From NCBI GenBank assembly GCA_031769625.1, contig JAUIMM010000015.1:28054501-28118500 (forward strand): a DNA stretch of 64,000 bases, written 5' to 3'. The stretch is from Taudactylus pleione. Its lineage: Eukaryota > Chordata > Amphibia > Anura > Myobatrachidae. Below, piece by piece: positions 47,401-62,400 of this stretch. The translations under genes were made by a program, and so were the position numbers. The notes beneath the pieces were generated by a model, which saw nothing but the letters and a program-made list of their open reading frames with translations, did no database searches and was not told where the DNA came from. Every line of letters starts with the position of its first letter. The stretch's first letter is position 1.

Positions 47401-50400
47401 AGTAGCCGCACGTGCATCAACAAAGTAGTGCCAAGCGTGCGCCTGTGTCATAAGCAAAGGGCCGGCTGGCTTGACCATGAAAGGGTGCTGTAACCCCCAA
47501 AGTACACTCCAGTCCAAACCAAAAAAAAAATTATTTTCTGTGTTTGTGAATTGTGTGCGCAGTAGCGCACGTGCATCAACAAAGTAGTGCCAAGTGTGCG
47601 CCTGTGTCATAAGTAAAGGGCCGGCTGGCTTGACCGTTAAAGGGTGCTGTAACCCCCAAAGTACACTCCAGTCCAAACCAAAAAAAAAAATATTTTCTGT
47701 GTTTGTGAATTGTGTGCGCAGTAGCCGAACGTGCATCAACAAAGTAGTACCAAGCGTGCGCCTGTGTCATAAATAAAGGGCCGGCTGGCTTGACCGTTAA
47801 AGGGTGCTGTAACCCCCAAAGTACACTCCAAACCAAAAAAATATATATTTTCTGTGTTTGTGAATTGTGTGCGCAGTAGCCGCACGTGCATTAACAAAGT
47901 AGTGCCAAGCATGCGCCTGTGTCATAAGTAAAGGGCCAGCTGGCTTGACCGTTAAAGGGTGCTGGAGCCCCCAAAGTACACTCCAGTCAAAACCCCCCAA
48001 AAAAATATTTTCTGTGTTTGTGAATTGTGTGCGCAGTAGCCGCACGTGCATCAACAAAGTAGTGCCAAGCGTGCGCCTGTGTCATAAGCAAAGGGCCGGC
48101 TGGCTTGACCGTTAAAGGGTGCTGTAACCCCCAAAGTACACTCCAGTCCAAACCAAAAAAAAAATTATTTTCTGTGTTTGTGAATTGTGTGCGCAGTAGC
48201 CGCACGTGCATCAACAAAGTAGTGCCAAGCGTGCGCCTGTGTCATAAGTAAAGGGCCAGCTGGCTTGACCGTTAAAGGGTGCTGTAACCCCCAAAGTACA
48301 CTCCAGTCAAAACCAAAAAAAAAAATATTTTCTGTGTTTGTGAATTGTGTGCGCAGTAGCCGCACGTGCATCAACAAAGTAGTGCCAAGCGTGCGCCTGT
48401 GTCATAAGCAAAGGGCCAGCTGGCTTGACCGTTAAAGGGTGCTGTAACCCCCAAAGTACACTCCAGTCCAAACCAGAAAAAAATATATTTTCTGTGTTTG
48501 TGAATTGTGTGCGCAGTAGCCGCACGTGCATCAACAAAGTAGTGCCAAGCGTGCGCCTGTGTCATAAGTAAAGGGCCGGCTGGCTTGACCGTTAAAGGGT
48601 GCTGTAACCCCCAAAGTACACTCCAGTCCAAACCCAAAAAAAAATTATTTTCTGTGTTTGTGAATTGTGTGCGCAGTAGCCGCACGTGCATCAACAAAGT
48701 AGTGCCAAGCGTGCGCCTGTGTCATAAGTAAAGGGCCGGCTGGCTTGACCGTTAAAGGGTGCTGTAACCCCCAAAGTACACTCCAGTCCAAACCAAAAAA
48801 AAAAATATTTTCTGTGTTTGTGAATTGTGTGCGCAGTAGCCGAACGTGCATCAACAAAGTAGTACCAAGCGTGCGCCTGTGTCATAAGTAAAGGGCCGGC
48901 TGGCTTGACCGTTAAAGGGTGCTGTAACCCCCAAAGTACACTCCAAACCAAAAAAATATATATTTTCTGTGTTTGTGAATTGTGTGCGCAGTAGCCGCAC
49001 ATGCATTAACAAAGTAGTGCCAAGCATGCGCCTGTGTCATAAGTAAAGGGCCAGCTGGCTTGACCGTTAAAGGGTGCTGGAACCCCCAAAGTAAACTCCA
49101 GTCAAAACCCCCAAAAAAATATTTTCTGTGTTTGTGAATTGTGTGCGCAGTAGCCGCACGTGCATCAACAAAGTAGTGCCAAGCGTGCGCCTGTGTCATA
49201 AGCAAAGGGCCGGCTGGCTTGACCGTTAAAGGGTGCTGTAACCCCCAAAGTACACTCCAGTCCAAACCAGAAAAAAAATTATTTTCTGTGTTTGTGAATT
49301 GTGTGCGCAGTAGCCGCACGTGCATCAACAAAGTAGTGCCAAGCGTGCGCCTGTGTCATAAGTAAAGGGCCGGATGGCATGACCGTTAAAGGGTGCTGTA
49401 ACCCCCAAAGTACACTCCAGTCCAAACCCCAAAAAAAAATTATTTTCTGTGTTTGTGAATTGTGTGCGCAGTAGCCGAACGTGCATCAACAAAGTAGTGC
49501 CAAGCGTGCGCCTGTGTCATAAGTAAAGGGCCGGCTGGCTTGACCATTAAAGGGTGCTGTAACCCCCAAAGTACACTCCAAACCAAAAAAATATATATTT
49601 TCTGTGTTTGTGAATTGTGTGCGCAGTAGCCGCACGTGCATCAACAAAGTAGTGCCAAGCGTGTGCCCGTGTCATAAGTAAAGGGCCGGCTGGCTTGACC
49701 GTTAAAGGGTGCTGTAACCCCCAAAGTACACTCCAGTCCAAACCAAAAAAAAAAATATTTTCTGTGTTTGTGAATTGTGTGCGCAGTAGCCGAATGTGCA
49801 TCAACAAAGTAGAACCAAGCGTGCGCCTGTGTCATAAGTAAAGGGCCGGCTGGCGTGACCGTTAAAGGGTGCTGTAACCCCCAAAGTACACTCCAAACCA
49901 AAAAAAAATATATTTTCTGTGTTTGTGAATTGTGTGCGCAGTAGCCGCACGTGCATTAACAAAGTAGTGCCAAGCATGCGCCTGTGTCATAAGTAAAGGG
50001 CCAGCTGGCTTGACCGTTAAAGGGTGCTGTAACCCCCAAAGTACACTCCAGTCAAAACCCAAAAAAAAAATATTTTCTGTGTTTGTGAATTGTGTGCGCA
50101 GTAGCCGCACGTGCATCAACAAAGTAGTGCCAAGCGTGCGCCTGTGTCATAAGCAAAGGGCCGGCTGGCTTGACCGTTAAAGGGTGCTGTAACCCCCAAA
50201 GTACACTCCAGTCCAAACCAGAAAAAAAATTATTTTCTGTGTTTGTGAATTGTGTGTGCAGTAGCCGCACGTGCATCAACAAAGTAGTGCCAAGCGTGCG
50301 CCTGTGTCATAAGTAAAGGGCCGGCTGGCTTGACCGTTAAAGGGTGCTGTAACCCCCAAAGTAGACTCCAGTCCAAACCAAAAAAAAAATTATTTTCTGT

Positions 50401-53400
50401 GTTTGTGAATTGTGTGCGCAGTAGCGCACGTGCATCAACAAAGTAGTGCCAAGCGTGCGCCTGTGTCATAAGTAAAGGGCCGGCTGGCTTGACCGTTAAA
50501 GGGTGCTGTAACCCCCAAAGTACACTCCAGTCCAAACCAAAAAAAAAAATATTTTCTGTGTTTGTGAATTGTGTGCGCAGTAGCCGAACGTGCATAAACA
50601 AAGTAGTGCCAAGCGTGCGCCTGTGTCATAAGTAAAGGGCCGGCTGGCTTGACCATTAAAGGGTGCTGTAACCCCCAAAGTACACTCCAAACCAAAAAAA
50701 TATATATTTTCTGTGTTTGTGAATTGTGCGCGCAGTAGCTGCACGTGCATCAACAAAGTAGTGCCAAGCGTGCGTCTGTGTCATAAGTAAAGGGCTGGCT
50801 GGCTTGACCGTTAAAGGGTGCTGTAACCCCCAAAGTACACTCCAGTCAAAACCCCCCAAAAAAATATTTTCTGTGTTTGTGAATTGTGTGCGCAGTAGCC
50901 GCACGTGCATCAACAAAGTAGTGCCAAGTGTGCGCCTGTGTCATAAGTAAAGGGCCGGCTGGCTTGACCGTTAAAGGGTGCTGTAACCCCCAAAGTACAC
51001 TCCAGTCCAAACCAAAAAAAAAAATATTTTCTGTGTTTGTGAATTGTGTGCGCAGTAGCCGAACGTGCATCAACAAAGTAGTACCAAGCGTGCGCCTGTG
51101 TCATAAGTAAAGGGCCGGCTGGCTTGACCGTTAAAGGGTGCTGTAACCCCCAAAGTACACTCCAGTCCAAACCAGAAAAAAAAATATTTTCTGTGTTTGT
51201 GAATTGTGTGCGCAGTAGCCGCACGTGCATCAACAAAGTAGTGCCAAGCGTCCGCCTGTGTCATAAGTAAAGGGCCGGCTGGCTTGACCGTTAAAGGTTG
51301 CTGTAACCCCCAAAGTACACTCCAGTCCAAACCAAAAAAAAAATTATTTTCTGTGTTTGTGAATTGTGTGCGCAGTAGCCGCACGTGCATCAACAAAGTA
51401 GTGCCAAGCGTGCGCCTGTGTCATAAGTAAAGGGCCGGCTGGCTTGACCGTTAAAGGGTGCTGTAACCCCCAAAGTACACTCCAGTCCAAACCAAAAAAA
51501 AAAATATTTTCTGTGTTTGTGAATTGTGTGCGCAGTAGCCGAACGTGCATCAACAAAGTAGTACCAAGCGTGCGCCTGTGTCATAAGTAAAGGGCCGGCT
51601 GGCTTGACCGTTAAAGGGTGCTGTAACCCCCAAAGTACACTCCAAACCAAAAAAATATATATTTTCTGTGTTTGTGAATTGTGTGCGCAGTAGCCGCACG
51701 AGCATTAACAAAGTAGTGCCAAGCATGCGCCTGTGTCATAAGTAAAGGGCCAGCTGGCTTGACCGTTAAAGGGTGCTGGAACCCCCAAAGTACACTCCAG
51801 TCAAAACCCCCCAAAAAAATATTTTCTGTGTTTGTGAATTGTGTGCGCAGTAGCCGCACGTGCATCAACAAAGTAGTGCCAAGCATGCGCCTGTGTCATA
51901 AGCAAAGGGCCGGCTGGCTTGACCGTTAAAGGGTGCTGTAACCCCCAAAGTACACTCCAGTCCAAACCAGAAAAAAAATTATTTTCTGTGTTTGTGAATT
52001 GTGTGCGCAGTAGCCGCACGTGCATCAACAAAGTAGTGCCAAGCGTGCGCCTGTGTCATAAGTAAAGGGCCGGCTGGCATGACCGTTAAAGGGTGCTGTA
52101 ACCCCCAAAGTACACTCCAGTCCAAACCAAAAAAAAAATTATTTTCTGTGTTTGTGAATTGTGTGCGCAGTAGCGCACGTGCATCAACAAAGTAGTGCCA
52201 AGCGTGCGCCTGTGTCATAAGTAAAGGGCCGGCTGGCTTGACCGTTAAAGGGTGCTGTAACCCCCAAAGTACACTCCAGTCCAAACCCCCAAAAAAAATA
52301 TTTTCTGTGTTTGTGAATTGTGTGCGCAGTAGCCGAACGTGCATCAACAAAGTAGTGCCAAGCGTGCGCCTGTGTCATAAGTAAAGGGCCGGCTGGCTTG
52401 ACCATTAAAGGGTGCTGTAACCCCCAAAGTACACTCCAAACCAAAAAAATATATATTTTCTGTGTTTGTGAATTGTGTGCGCAGTAGCCGTACGTGCATC
52501 AACAAAGTAGTGCCAAGCGTGTGCCTGTGTCATAAGTAAAGGGCCAGCTGGCTTGACCGTTAAAGGGTGCTGTAACCCCCAAAGTACACTCCAGTCCAAA
52601 CCAAAAAAAAAAATATTTTCTGTGTTTGTGAATTGTGTGCGCAGTAGCCGAATGTGCATCAACAAAGTAGAACCAAGCGTGCGCCTGTGTCATAAGTAAA
52701 GGGCCGGCTGGCTTGACCGTTAAAGGGTGCTGTAACCCCCAAAGTACACTCCAAACCAAAAAAATATATATTTTCTGTGTTTGTGAATTGTGTGCGCAGT
52801 AGCCGCACGTGCATTAACAAAGTAGTGCCAAGCATGCGCCTGTGTCATAAGTAAAGGGCCAGCTGGCTTGACCGTTAAAGGGTGCTGTAACCCCCAAAGT
52901 ACACTCCAGTCAAAACCTCAAAAAAAAATATTTTCTGTGTTTGTGAATTGTGTGCGCAGTAGCCGCACGTGCATCAACAAAGTAGTGCCAAGCGTGCGCC
53001 TGTGTCATAAGCAAAGGGCCGGCTGGCTTGACCGTTAAAGGGTGCTGTAACCCCCAAAGTACACTCCAGTCCAAACCAGAAAAAAAATTATTTTCTGTGT
53101 TTGTGAATTGTGTGCGCAGTAGCCGCACGTGCATCAACAAAGTAGTGCCAAGCGTGCGCCTGTGTCATAAGTAAAGGGCCGGCTGGCTTGACCGTTAAAG
53201 GGTGCTGTAACCCCCAAAGTAGACTCCAGTCCAAACCAAAAAAAAAATTATTTTCTGTGTTTGTGAATTGTGTGCGCAGTAGCGCACGTGCATCAACAAA
53301 GTAGTGCCAAGCGTGCGCCTGTGTCATAAGTAAAGGGCCGGCTGGCTTGACCGTTAAAGGGTGCTGTAACCCCCAAAGTACACTCCAGTCCAAACCAAAA

Positions 53401-56400
53401 AAAAAAATATTTTCTGTGTTTGTGAATTGTGTGCGCAGTAGCCGAACGTGCATAAACAAAGTAGTGCCAAGCGTGCGCCTGTGTCATAAGTAAAGGGCCG
53501 GCTGGCTTGACCATTAAAGGGTGCTGTAACCCCCAAAGTACACTCCAAACCAAAAAAATATATATTTTCTGTGTTTGTGAATTGTGCGCGCAGTAGCTGC
53601 ACGTGCATCAACAAAGTAGTGCCAAGCGTGCGTCTGTGTCATAAGTAAAGGGCTGGCTGGCTTGACCGTTAAAGGGTGCTGTAACCCCCAAAGTACACTC
53701 CAGTCAAAACCCCCCAAAAAAATATTTTCTGTGTTTGTGAATTGTGTGCGCAGTAGCCGCACGTGCATCAACAAAGTAGTGCCAAGCGTGCGCCTGTGTC
53801 ATAAGCAAAGGGCCGGCTGGCTTGACCATTAAAGGGTGCTGTAACCCCCAAAGTACACTCCAGTCCAAACCAAAAAAAAAATTATTTTCTGTGTTTGTGA
53901 ATTGTGTGCGCAGTAGCGCACGTGCATCAACAAAGTAGTGCCAAGTGTGCGCCTGTGTCATAAGTAAAGGGCCGGCTGGCTTGACCGTTAAAGGGTGCTG
54001 TAACCCCCAAAGTACACTCCAGTCCAAACCAAAAAAAAAAATATTTTCTGTGTTTGTGAATTGTGTGCGCAGTAGCCGAACGTGCATCAACAAAGTAGTA
54101 CCAAGCGTGCGCCTGTGTCATAAGTAAAGGGCCGGCTGGCTTGACCGTTAAAGGGTGCTGTAACCCCCAAAGTACACTCCAAACCAAAAAAATATATATT
54201 TTCTGTGTTTGTGAATTGTGTGCGCAGTAGCCGCACGTGCATTAACAAAGTAGTGCCAAGCATGCGCCTGTGTCATAAGTAAAGGGCCAGCTGGCTTGAC
54301 CGTTAAAGGGTGCTGGAGCCCCCAAAGTACACTCCAGTCAAAACCCCCCAAAAAAATATTTTCTGTGTTTGTGAATTGTGTGCGCAGTAGCCGCACGTGC
54401 ATCAACAAAGTAGTGCCAAGCGTGCGCCTGTGTCATAAGCAAAGGGCCGGCTGGCTTGACCGTTAAAGGGTGCTGTAACCCCCAAAGTACACTCCAGTCC
54501 AAACCAGAAAAAAAATTATTTTCTGTGTTTGTGAATTGTGTGCGCAGTAGCCGCACGTGCATCAACAAAGTAGTGCCAAGCGTGCGCCTGTGTCATAAGT
54601 AAAGGGCCGGCTGGCTTGACCATTAAAGGGTGCTGTAACCCCCAAAGTACACTCCAGTCCAAACCAAAACAAAAATTATTTTCTGTGTTTGTGAATTGTG
54701 TGCGCAGTAGCGCACGTGCATCAACAAAGTAGTGCCAAGCGTGCGCCTGTGTCATAAGTAAAGGGCCGGCTGGCTTGACCGTTAAAGGGTGCTGTAACCC
54801 CCAAAGTACACTCCAGTCCAAACCAAAAAAAAAAATATTTTCTGTGTTTGTGAATTGTGTGCGCAGTAGCCGAACGTGCATCAACAAAGTAGTGCCAAGC
54901 GTGCGCCTGTGTCATAAGTAAAGGGCCGGCTGGCTTGACCATTAAAGGGTGCTGTAACCCCCAAAGTACACTCCAAACCAAACCAAAAAAAAATATATTT
55001 TCTGTGTTTGTGAATTGTGTGCGCAGTAGCCGAACGTGCATCAACAAAGTAGTGCCAAGCGTGCGCCTGTGTCATAAGTAAAGGGCCGGCTGGCTTGACC
55101 ATTAAAGGGTGCTGTAACCCCCAAAGTACACTCCAAACCAAAAAAATATATATTTTCTGTGTTTGTGAATTGTGTGCGCAGTAGCCGCACGTGCATCAAC
55201 AAAGTAGTGCCAAGCGTGTGCCTGTGTCATAAGTAAAGGGCCGGCTGGCTTGACCGTTAAAGGGTGCTGTAACCCCCAAAGTACACTCCAGTCCAAACCA
55301 AAAAAAAAATTATTTTCTGTGTTTGTGAATTGTGTGCGCAGTAGCCGTACGTGCATCAACAAAGTAGTGCCAAGCGTGCGCCTGTGTCATAAGTAAAGGG
55401 CCGGCTGGCTTGACCGTTAAAGGGTGCTGTAACCCCCAAAGTACACTCCAGTCCAAACCAAAAAAAAAAATATTTTCTGTGTTTGTGAATTGTGTGCGCA
55501 GTAGCCGAACGTGCATCAACAAAGTAGAACCAAGCGTGCGCCTGTGTCATAAGTAAAGGGCCGGCTGGCTTGACCGTTAAAGGGTGCTGTAACCCCCAAA
55601 GTACACTCCAAACCAAAAAAATATATATTTTCTGTGTTTGTGAATTGTGTGCGCAGTAGCCGCACGTGCATTAACAAAGTAGTGCCAAGCATGCGCCTGT
55701 GTCATAAGTAAAGGGCCAGCTGGCTTGACCGTTAAAGGGTGCTGTAACCCCCAAAGTACACTCCAGTCAAAACCCCCCAAAAAAATATTTTCTGTGTTTG
55801 TGAATTGTGTGCGCAGTAGCCGCACGTGCATCAACAAAGTAGTGCCAAGCGTGCGCCTGTGTCATAAGCAAAGGGCCGGCTGGCTTGACCGTTAAAGGGT
55901 GCTGTAACCCCCAAAGTACACTCCAGTCCAAACCAGAAAAAAAATTATTTTCTGTGTTTGTGAATTGTGTGCGCAGTAGCCGCACGTGCATCAACAAAGT
56001 AGTGCCAAGCGTGCGCCTGTGTCATAAGTAAAGGGCCGGCTGGCTTGAACGTTAAAGGGTGCTGTAACCCCCAAAGTACACTCCAGTCCAAACCAAAAAA
56101 AAAATTATTTTCTGTGTTTGTGAATTGTGTGCGCAGTAGCCGCACGTGCATCAACAAAGTAGTGCCAAGCGTGCGCCTGTGTCATAAGCAAAGGGCCGGC
56201 TGGCTTGACCGTTAAAGGGTGCTGTAACCCCCAAAGTACACTCCAGTCCAAACCAGAAAAAAATATATTTTCTGTGTTTGTGAATTGTGTGCGCAGTAGC
56301 CGCACGTGCATCAACAAAGTAGTGCCAAGCGTGCGCCTGTGTCATAAGTAAAGGGCCGGCTGGCTTGACCGTTAAAGGGTGCTGTAACCCCCAAAGTACA

Positions 56401-59400
56401 CTCCAGTCCAAACCCAAAAAAAAATTATTTTCTGTGTTTGTGAATTGTGTGCGCAGTAGCCGCACGTGCATCAACAAAGTAGTGCCAAGCGTGCGCCTGT
56501 GTCATAAGTAAAGGGCCGGCTGGCTTGACCGTTAAAGGGTGCTGTAACCCCCAAAGTACACTCCAGTCCAAACCAAAAAAAAAAATATTTTCTGTGTTTG
56601 TGAATTGTGTGCGCAGTAGCCGAACGTGCATCAACAAAGTAGTGCCAAGCGTGCGCCTGTGTCATAAGTAAAGGGCCGGCTGGCTTGACCATTAAAGGGT
56701 GCTGTAACCCCCAAAGTACACTCCAAACCAAACCAAAAAAAAATATATTTTCTGTGTTTGTGAATTGTGTGCGCAGTAGCCGAACGTGCATCAACAAAGT
56801 AGTGCCAAGCGTGCGCCTGTGTCATAAGTAAAGGGCCGGCTGGCTTGACCATTAAAGGGTGCTGTAACCCCCAAAGTACACTCCAAACCAAAAAAATATA
56901 TATTTTCTGTGTTTGTGAATTGTGTGCGCAGTAGCCGCACGTGCATCAACAAAGTAGTGCCAAGCGTGTGCCTGTGTCATAAGTAAAGGGCCGGCTGGCT
57001 TGACCGTTAAAGGGTGCTGTAACCCCCAAAGTACACTCCAGTCCAAACCAAAAAAAAAATTATTTTCTGTGTTTGTGAATTGTGTGCGCAGTAGCCGTAC
57101 GTGCATCAACAAAGTAGTGCCAAGCGTGCGCCTGTGTCATAAGTAAAGGGCCGGCTGGCTTGACCGTTAAAGGGTGCTGTAACCCCCAAAGTACACTCCA
57201 GTCCAAACCAAAAAAAAAAATATTTTCTGTGTTTGTGAATTGTGTGCGCAGTAGCCGAACGTGCATCAACAAAGTAGAACCAAGCGTGCGCCTGTGTCAT
57301 AAGTAAAGGGCCGGCTGGCTTGACCGTTAAAGGGTGCTGTAACCCCCAAAGTACACTCCAAACCAAAAAAATATATATTTTCTGTGTTTGTGAATTGTGT
57401 GCGCAGTAGCCGCACGTGCATTAACAAAGTAGTGCCAAGCATGCGCCTGTGTCATAAGTAAAGGGCCAGCTGGCTTGACCGTTAAAGGGTGCTGTAACCC
57501 CCAAAGTACACTCCAGTCAAAACCCCCCAAAAAAATATTTTCTGTGTTTGTGAATTGTGTGCGCAGTAGCCGCACGTGCATCAACAAAGTAGTGCCAAGC
57601 GTGCGCCTGTGTCATAAGCAAAGGGCCGGCTGGCTTGACCGTTAAAGGGTGCTGTAACCCCCAAAGTACACTCCAGTCCAAACCAGAAAAAAAATTATTT
57701 TCTGTGTTTGTGAATTGTGTGCGCAGTAGCCGCACGTGCATCAACAAAGTAGTGCCAAGCGTGCGCCTGTGTCATAAGTAAAGGGCCGGCTGGCTTGAAC
57801 GTTAAAGGGTGCTGTAACCCCCAAAGTACACTCCAGTCCAAACCAAAAAAAAAATTATTTTCTGTGTTTGTGAATTGTGTGCGCAGTAGCCGCACGTGCA
57901 TCAACAAAGTAGTGCCAAGCGTGCGCCTGTGTCATAAGCAAAGGGCCGGCTGGCTTGACCGTTAAAGGGTGCTGTAACCCCCAAAGTACACTCCAGTCCA
58001 AACCAGAAAAAAATATATTTTCTGTGTTTGTGAATTGTGTGCGCAGTAGCCGCACGTGCATCAACAAAGTAGTGCCAAGCGTGCGCCTGTGTCATAAGTA
58101 AAGGGCCGGCTGGCTTGACCGTTAAAGGGTGCTGTAACCCCCAAAGTACACTCCAGTCCAAACCCAAAAAAAAATTATTTTCTGTGTTTGTGAATTGTGT
58201 GCGCAGTAGCCGCACGTGCATCAACAAAGTAGTGCCAAGCGTGCGCCTGTGTCATAAGTAAAGGGCCGGCTGGCTTGACCGTTAAAGGGTGCTGTAACCC
58301 CCAAAGTACACTCCAGTCCAAACCAAAAAAAAAAATATTTTCTGTGTTTGTGAATTGTGTGCGCAGTAGCCGAACGTGCATCAACAAAGTAGTACCAAGC
58401 GTGCGCCTGTGTCATAAGTAAAGGGCCGGCTGGCTTGACCGTTAAAGGGTGCTGTAACCCCCAAAGTACACTCCAAACCAAAAAAATATATATTTTCTGT
58501 GTTTGTGAATTGTGTGTGCAGTAGCCGCACGTGCATTAACAAAGTAGTGCCAAGCATGCGCCTGTGTCATAAGTAAAGGGCCAGCTGGCTTGACCGTTAA
58601 AGGGTGCTGGAACCCCCAAAGTACACTCCAGTCAAAACCCCCAAAAAAAATATTTTCTGTGTTTGTGAATTGTGTGCGCAGTAGCCGCACGTGCATCAAC
58701 AAAGTAGTGCCAAGCGTGCGCCTGTGTCATAAGCAAAGGGCCGGCTGGCTTGACCGTTAAAGGGTGCTGTAACCCCCAAAGTACACTCCAGTCCAAACCA
58801 GAAAAAAAATTATTTTCTGTGTTTGTGAATTGTGTGCGCAGTAGCCGCACGTGCATCAACAAAGTAGTGCCAAGCGTGCGCCTGTGTCATAAGTAAAGGG
58901 CCGGCTGGCATGACCGTTAAAGGGTGCTGTAACCCCCAAAGTACACTCCAGTCCAAACCCCCCAAAAAAATTATTTTCTGTGTTTGTGAATTGTGTGCGC
59001 AGTAGCCGAACGTGCATCAACAAAGTAGTGCCAAGCGTGCGCCTGTGTCATAAGTAAAGGGCCGGCTGGCTTGACCATTAAAGGGTGCTGTAACCCCCAA
59101 AGTACACTCCAAACCAAAAAAATATATATTTTCTGTGTTTGTGAATTGTGTGCGCAGTAGCCGCACGTGCATCAACAAAGTAGTGCCAAGCGTGTGCCTG
59201 TGTCATAAGTAAAGGGCCGGCTGGCTTGACCGTTAAAGGGTGCTGTAACCCCCAAAGTACACTCCAGTCCAAACCAAAAAAAAAAATATTTTCTGTGTTT
59301 GTGAATTGTGTGCGCAGTAGCCGAATGTGCATCAACAAAGTAGAACCAAGCGTGCGCCTGTGTCATAAGTAAAGGGCCGGCTGGCGTGACCGTTAAAGGG

Positions 59401-62400
59401 TGCTGTAACCCCCAAAGTACACTCCAGTCAAAACCCAAAAAAAAAATATTTTCTGTGTTTGTGAATTGTGTGCGCAGTAGCCGCACGTGCATCAACAAAG
59501 TAGTGCCAAGCGTGCGCCTGTGTCATAAGCAAAGGGCCGGCTGGCTTGACCGTTAAAGGGTGCTGTAACCCCCAAAGTACACTCCAGTCCAAACCAGAAA
59601 AAAAATTATTTTCTGTGTTTGTGAATTGTGTGCGCAGTAGCCGCACGTGCATCAACAAAGTAGTGCCAAGCGTGCGCCTGTGTCATAAGTAAAGGGCCGG
59701 CTGGCTTGACCGTTAAAGGGTGCTGTAACCCCCAAAGTAGACTCCAGTCCAAACCAAAAAAAAAATTATTTTCTGTGTTTGTGAATTGTGTGCGCAGTAG
59801 CGCACGTGCATCAACAAAGTAGTGCCAAGCGTGCGCCTGTGTCATAAGTAAAGGGCCGGCTGGCTTGACCGTTAAAGGGTGCTGTAACCCCCAAAGTACA
59901 CTCCAGTCCAAACCAAAAAAAAAAATATTTTCTGTGTTTGTGAATTGTGTGTGCAGTAGCCGAACGTGCATAAACAAAGTAGTGCCAAGCGTGCGCCTGT
60001 GTCATAAGTAAAGGGCCGGCTGGCTTGACCATTAAAGGGTGCTGTAACCCCCAAAGTACACTCCAAACCAAAAAAATATATATTTTCTGTGTTTGTGAAT
60101 TGTGCGCGCAGTAGCTGCACGTGCATCAACAAAGTAGTGCCAAGCGTGCGTCTGTGTCATAAGTAAAGGGCTGGCTGGCTTGACCGTTAAAGGGTGCTGT
60201 AACCCCCAAAGTACACTCCAGTCAAAACCCCCCAAAAAAATATTTTCTGTGTTTGTGAATTGTGTGCGCAGTAGCCGCACGTGCATCAACAAAGTAGTGC
60301 CAAGTGTGCGCCTGTGTCATAAGTAAAGGGCCGGCTGGCTTGACCGTTAAAGGGTGCTGTAACCCCCAAAGTACACTCCAGTCCAAACCAAAAAAAAATA
60401 TATTTTCTGTGTTTGTGAATTGTGTGCGCAGTAGCCGAACGTGCATCAACAAAGTAGTACCAAGCGTGCGCCTGTGTCATAAGTAAAGGGCCGGCTGGCT
60501 TGACCGTTAAAGGGTGCTGTAACCCCCAAAGTACACTCCAGTCCAAACCAGAAAAAAAAATATTTTCTGTGTTTGTGAATTGTGTGCGCAGTAGCCGCAC
60601 GTGCATCAACAAAGTAGTGCCAAGCGTGCGCCTGTGTCATAAGTAAAGGGCCGGCTGGCTTGACCGTTAAAGGGTGCTGTAACCCCCAAAGTACACTCCA
60701 GTCCAAACCAAAAAAAAAATTATTTTCTGTGTTTGTGAATTGTGTGCGCAGTAGCCGCACGTGCATCAACAAAGTAGTGCCAAGCGTGCGCCTGTGTCAT
60801 AAGTAAAGGGCCGGCTGGCTTGACCGTTAAAGGGTGCTGTAACCCCCAAAGTACACTCCAGTCCAAACCAAAAAAAAAAATATTTTCTGTGTTTGTGAAT
60901 TGTGTGCGCAGTAGCCGAACGTGCATCAACAAAGTAGTACCAAGCGTGCGCCTGTGTCATAAGTAAAGGGCCAGCTGGCTTGACCGTTAAAGGGTGCTGT
61001 AACCCCCAAAGTACACTCCAAACCAAAAAAATATATATTTTCTGTGTTTGTGAATTGTGTGCGCAGTAGCCGCATGTGCATTAACAAAGTAGTGCCAAGC
61101 ATGCGCCTGTGTCATAAGTAAAGGGCCAGCTGGCTTGACCGTTAAAGGGTGCTGGAACCCCCAAGTACACTCCAGTCAAAACCCCCCAAAAAAATATTTT
61201 CTGTGTTTGTGAATTGTGTGCGCAGTAGCCGCACGTGCATCAACAAAGTAGTGCCAAGCGTGCGCCTGTGTCATAAGCAAAGGGCAGGCTGGCTTGACCG
61301 TTAAAGGGTGCTGTAACCCCCAAAGTACACTCCAGTCCAAACCAGAAAAAAAATTATTTTCTGTGTTTGTGAATTGTGTGCGCAGTAGCCGCACGTGCAT
61401 CAACAAAGTAGTGCCAAGCGTGCGCCTGTGTCATAAGTAAAGGGCCGGCTGGCATGACCGTTAAAGGGTGCTGTAACCCCCAAAGTACACTCCAGTCCAA
61501 ACCAAAAAAAAAATTATTTTCTGTGTTTGTGAATTGTGTGCGCAGTAGCGCACGTGCATCAACAAAGTAGTGCCAAGCGTGCGCCTGTGTCATAAGTAAA
61601 GGGCCGGCTGGCTTGACCGTTAAAGGGTGCTGTAACCCCCAAAGTAGACTCCAGTCCAAACCAAAAAAAAAATTATTTTCTGTGTTTGTGAATTGTGTGC
61701 GCAGTAGCGCACGTGCATCAACAAAGTAGTGCCAAGCGTGCGCCTGTGTCATAAGTAAAGGGCCGGCTGGCTTGACCGTTAAAGGGTGCTGTAACCCCCA
61801 AAGTACACTCCAGTCCAAACCAAAAAAAAAAATATTTTCTGTGTTTGTGAATTGTGTGCGCAGTAGCCGAACGTGCATAAACAAAGTAGTGCCAAGCGTG
61901 CGCCTGTGTCATAAGTAAAGGGCCGGCTGGCTTGACCATTAAAGGGTGCTGTAACCCCCAAAGTACACTCCAAACCAAAAAAATATATATTTTCTGTGTT
62001 TGTGAATTGTGCGCGCAGTAGCTGCACGTGCATCAACAAAGTAGTGCCAAGCGTGCGTCTGTGTCATAAGTAAAGGGCTGGCTGGCTTGACCGTTAAAGG
62101 GTGCTGTAACCCCCAAAGTACACTCCAGTCAAAACCCCCCAAAAAAATATTTTCTGTGTTTGTGAATTGTGTGCGCAGTAGCCGCACGTGCATCAACAAA
62201 GTAGTGCCAAGCGTGCGCCTGTGTCATAAGCAAAGGGCCGGCTGGCTTGACCATGAAAGGGTGCTGTAACCCCCAAAGTACACTCCAGTCCAAACCAAAA
62301 AAAAAATTATTTTCTGTGTTTGTGAATTGTGTGCGCAGTAGCGCACGTGCATCAACAAAGTAGTGCCAAGTGTGCGCCTGTGTCATAAGTAAAGGGCCGG

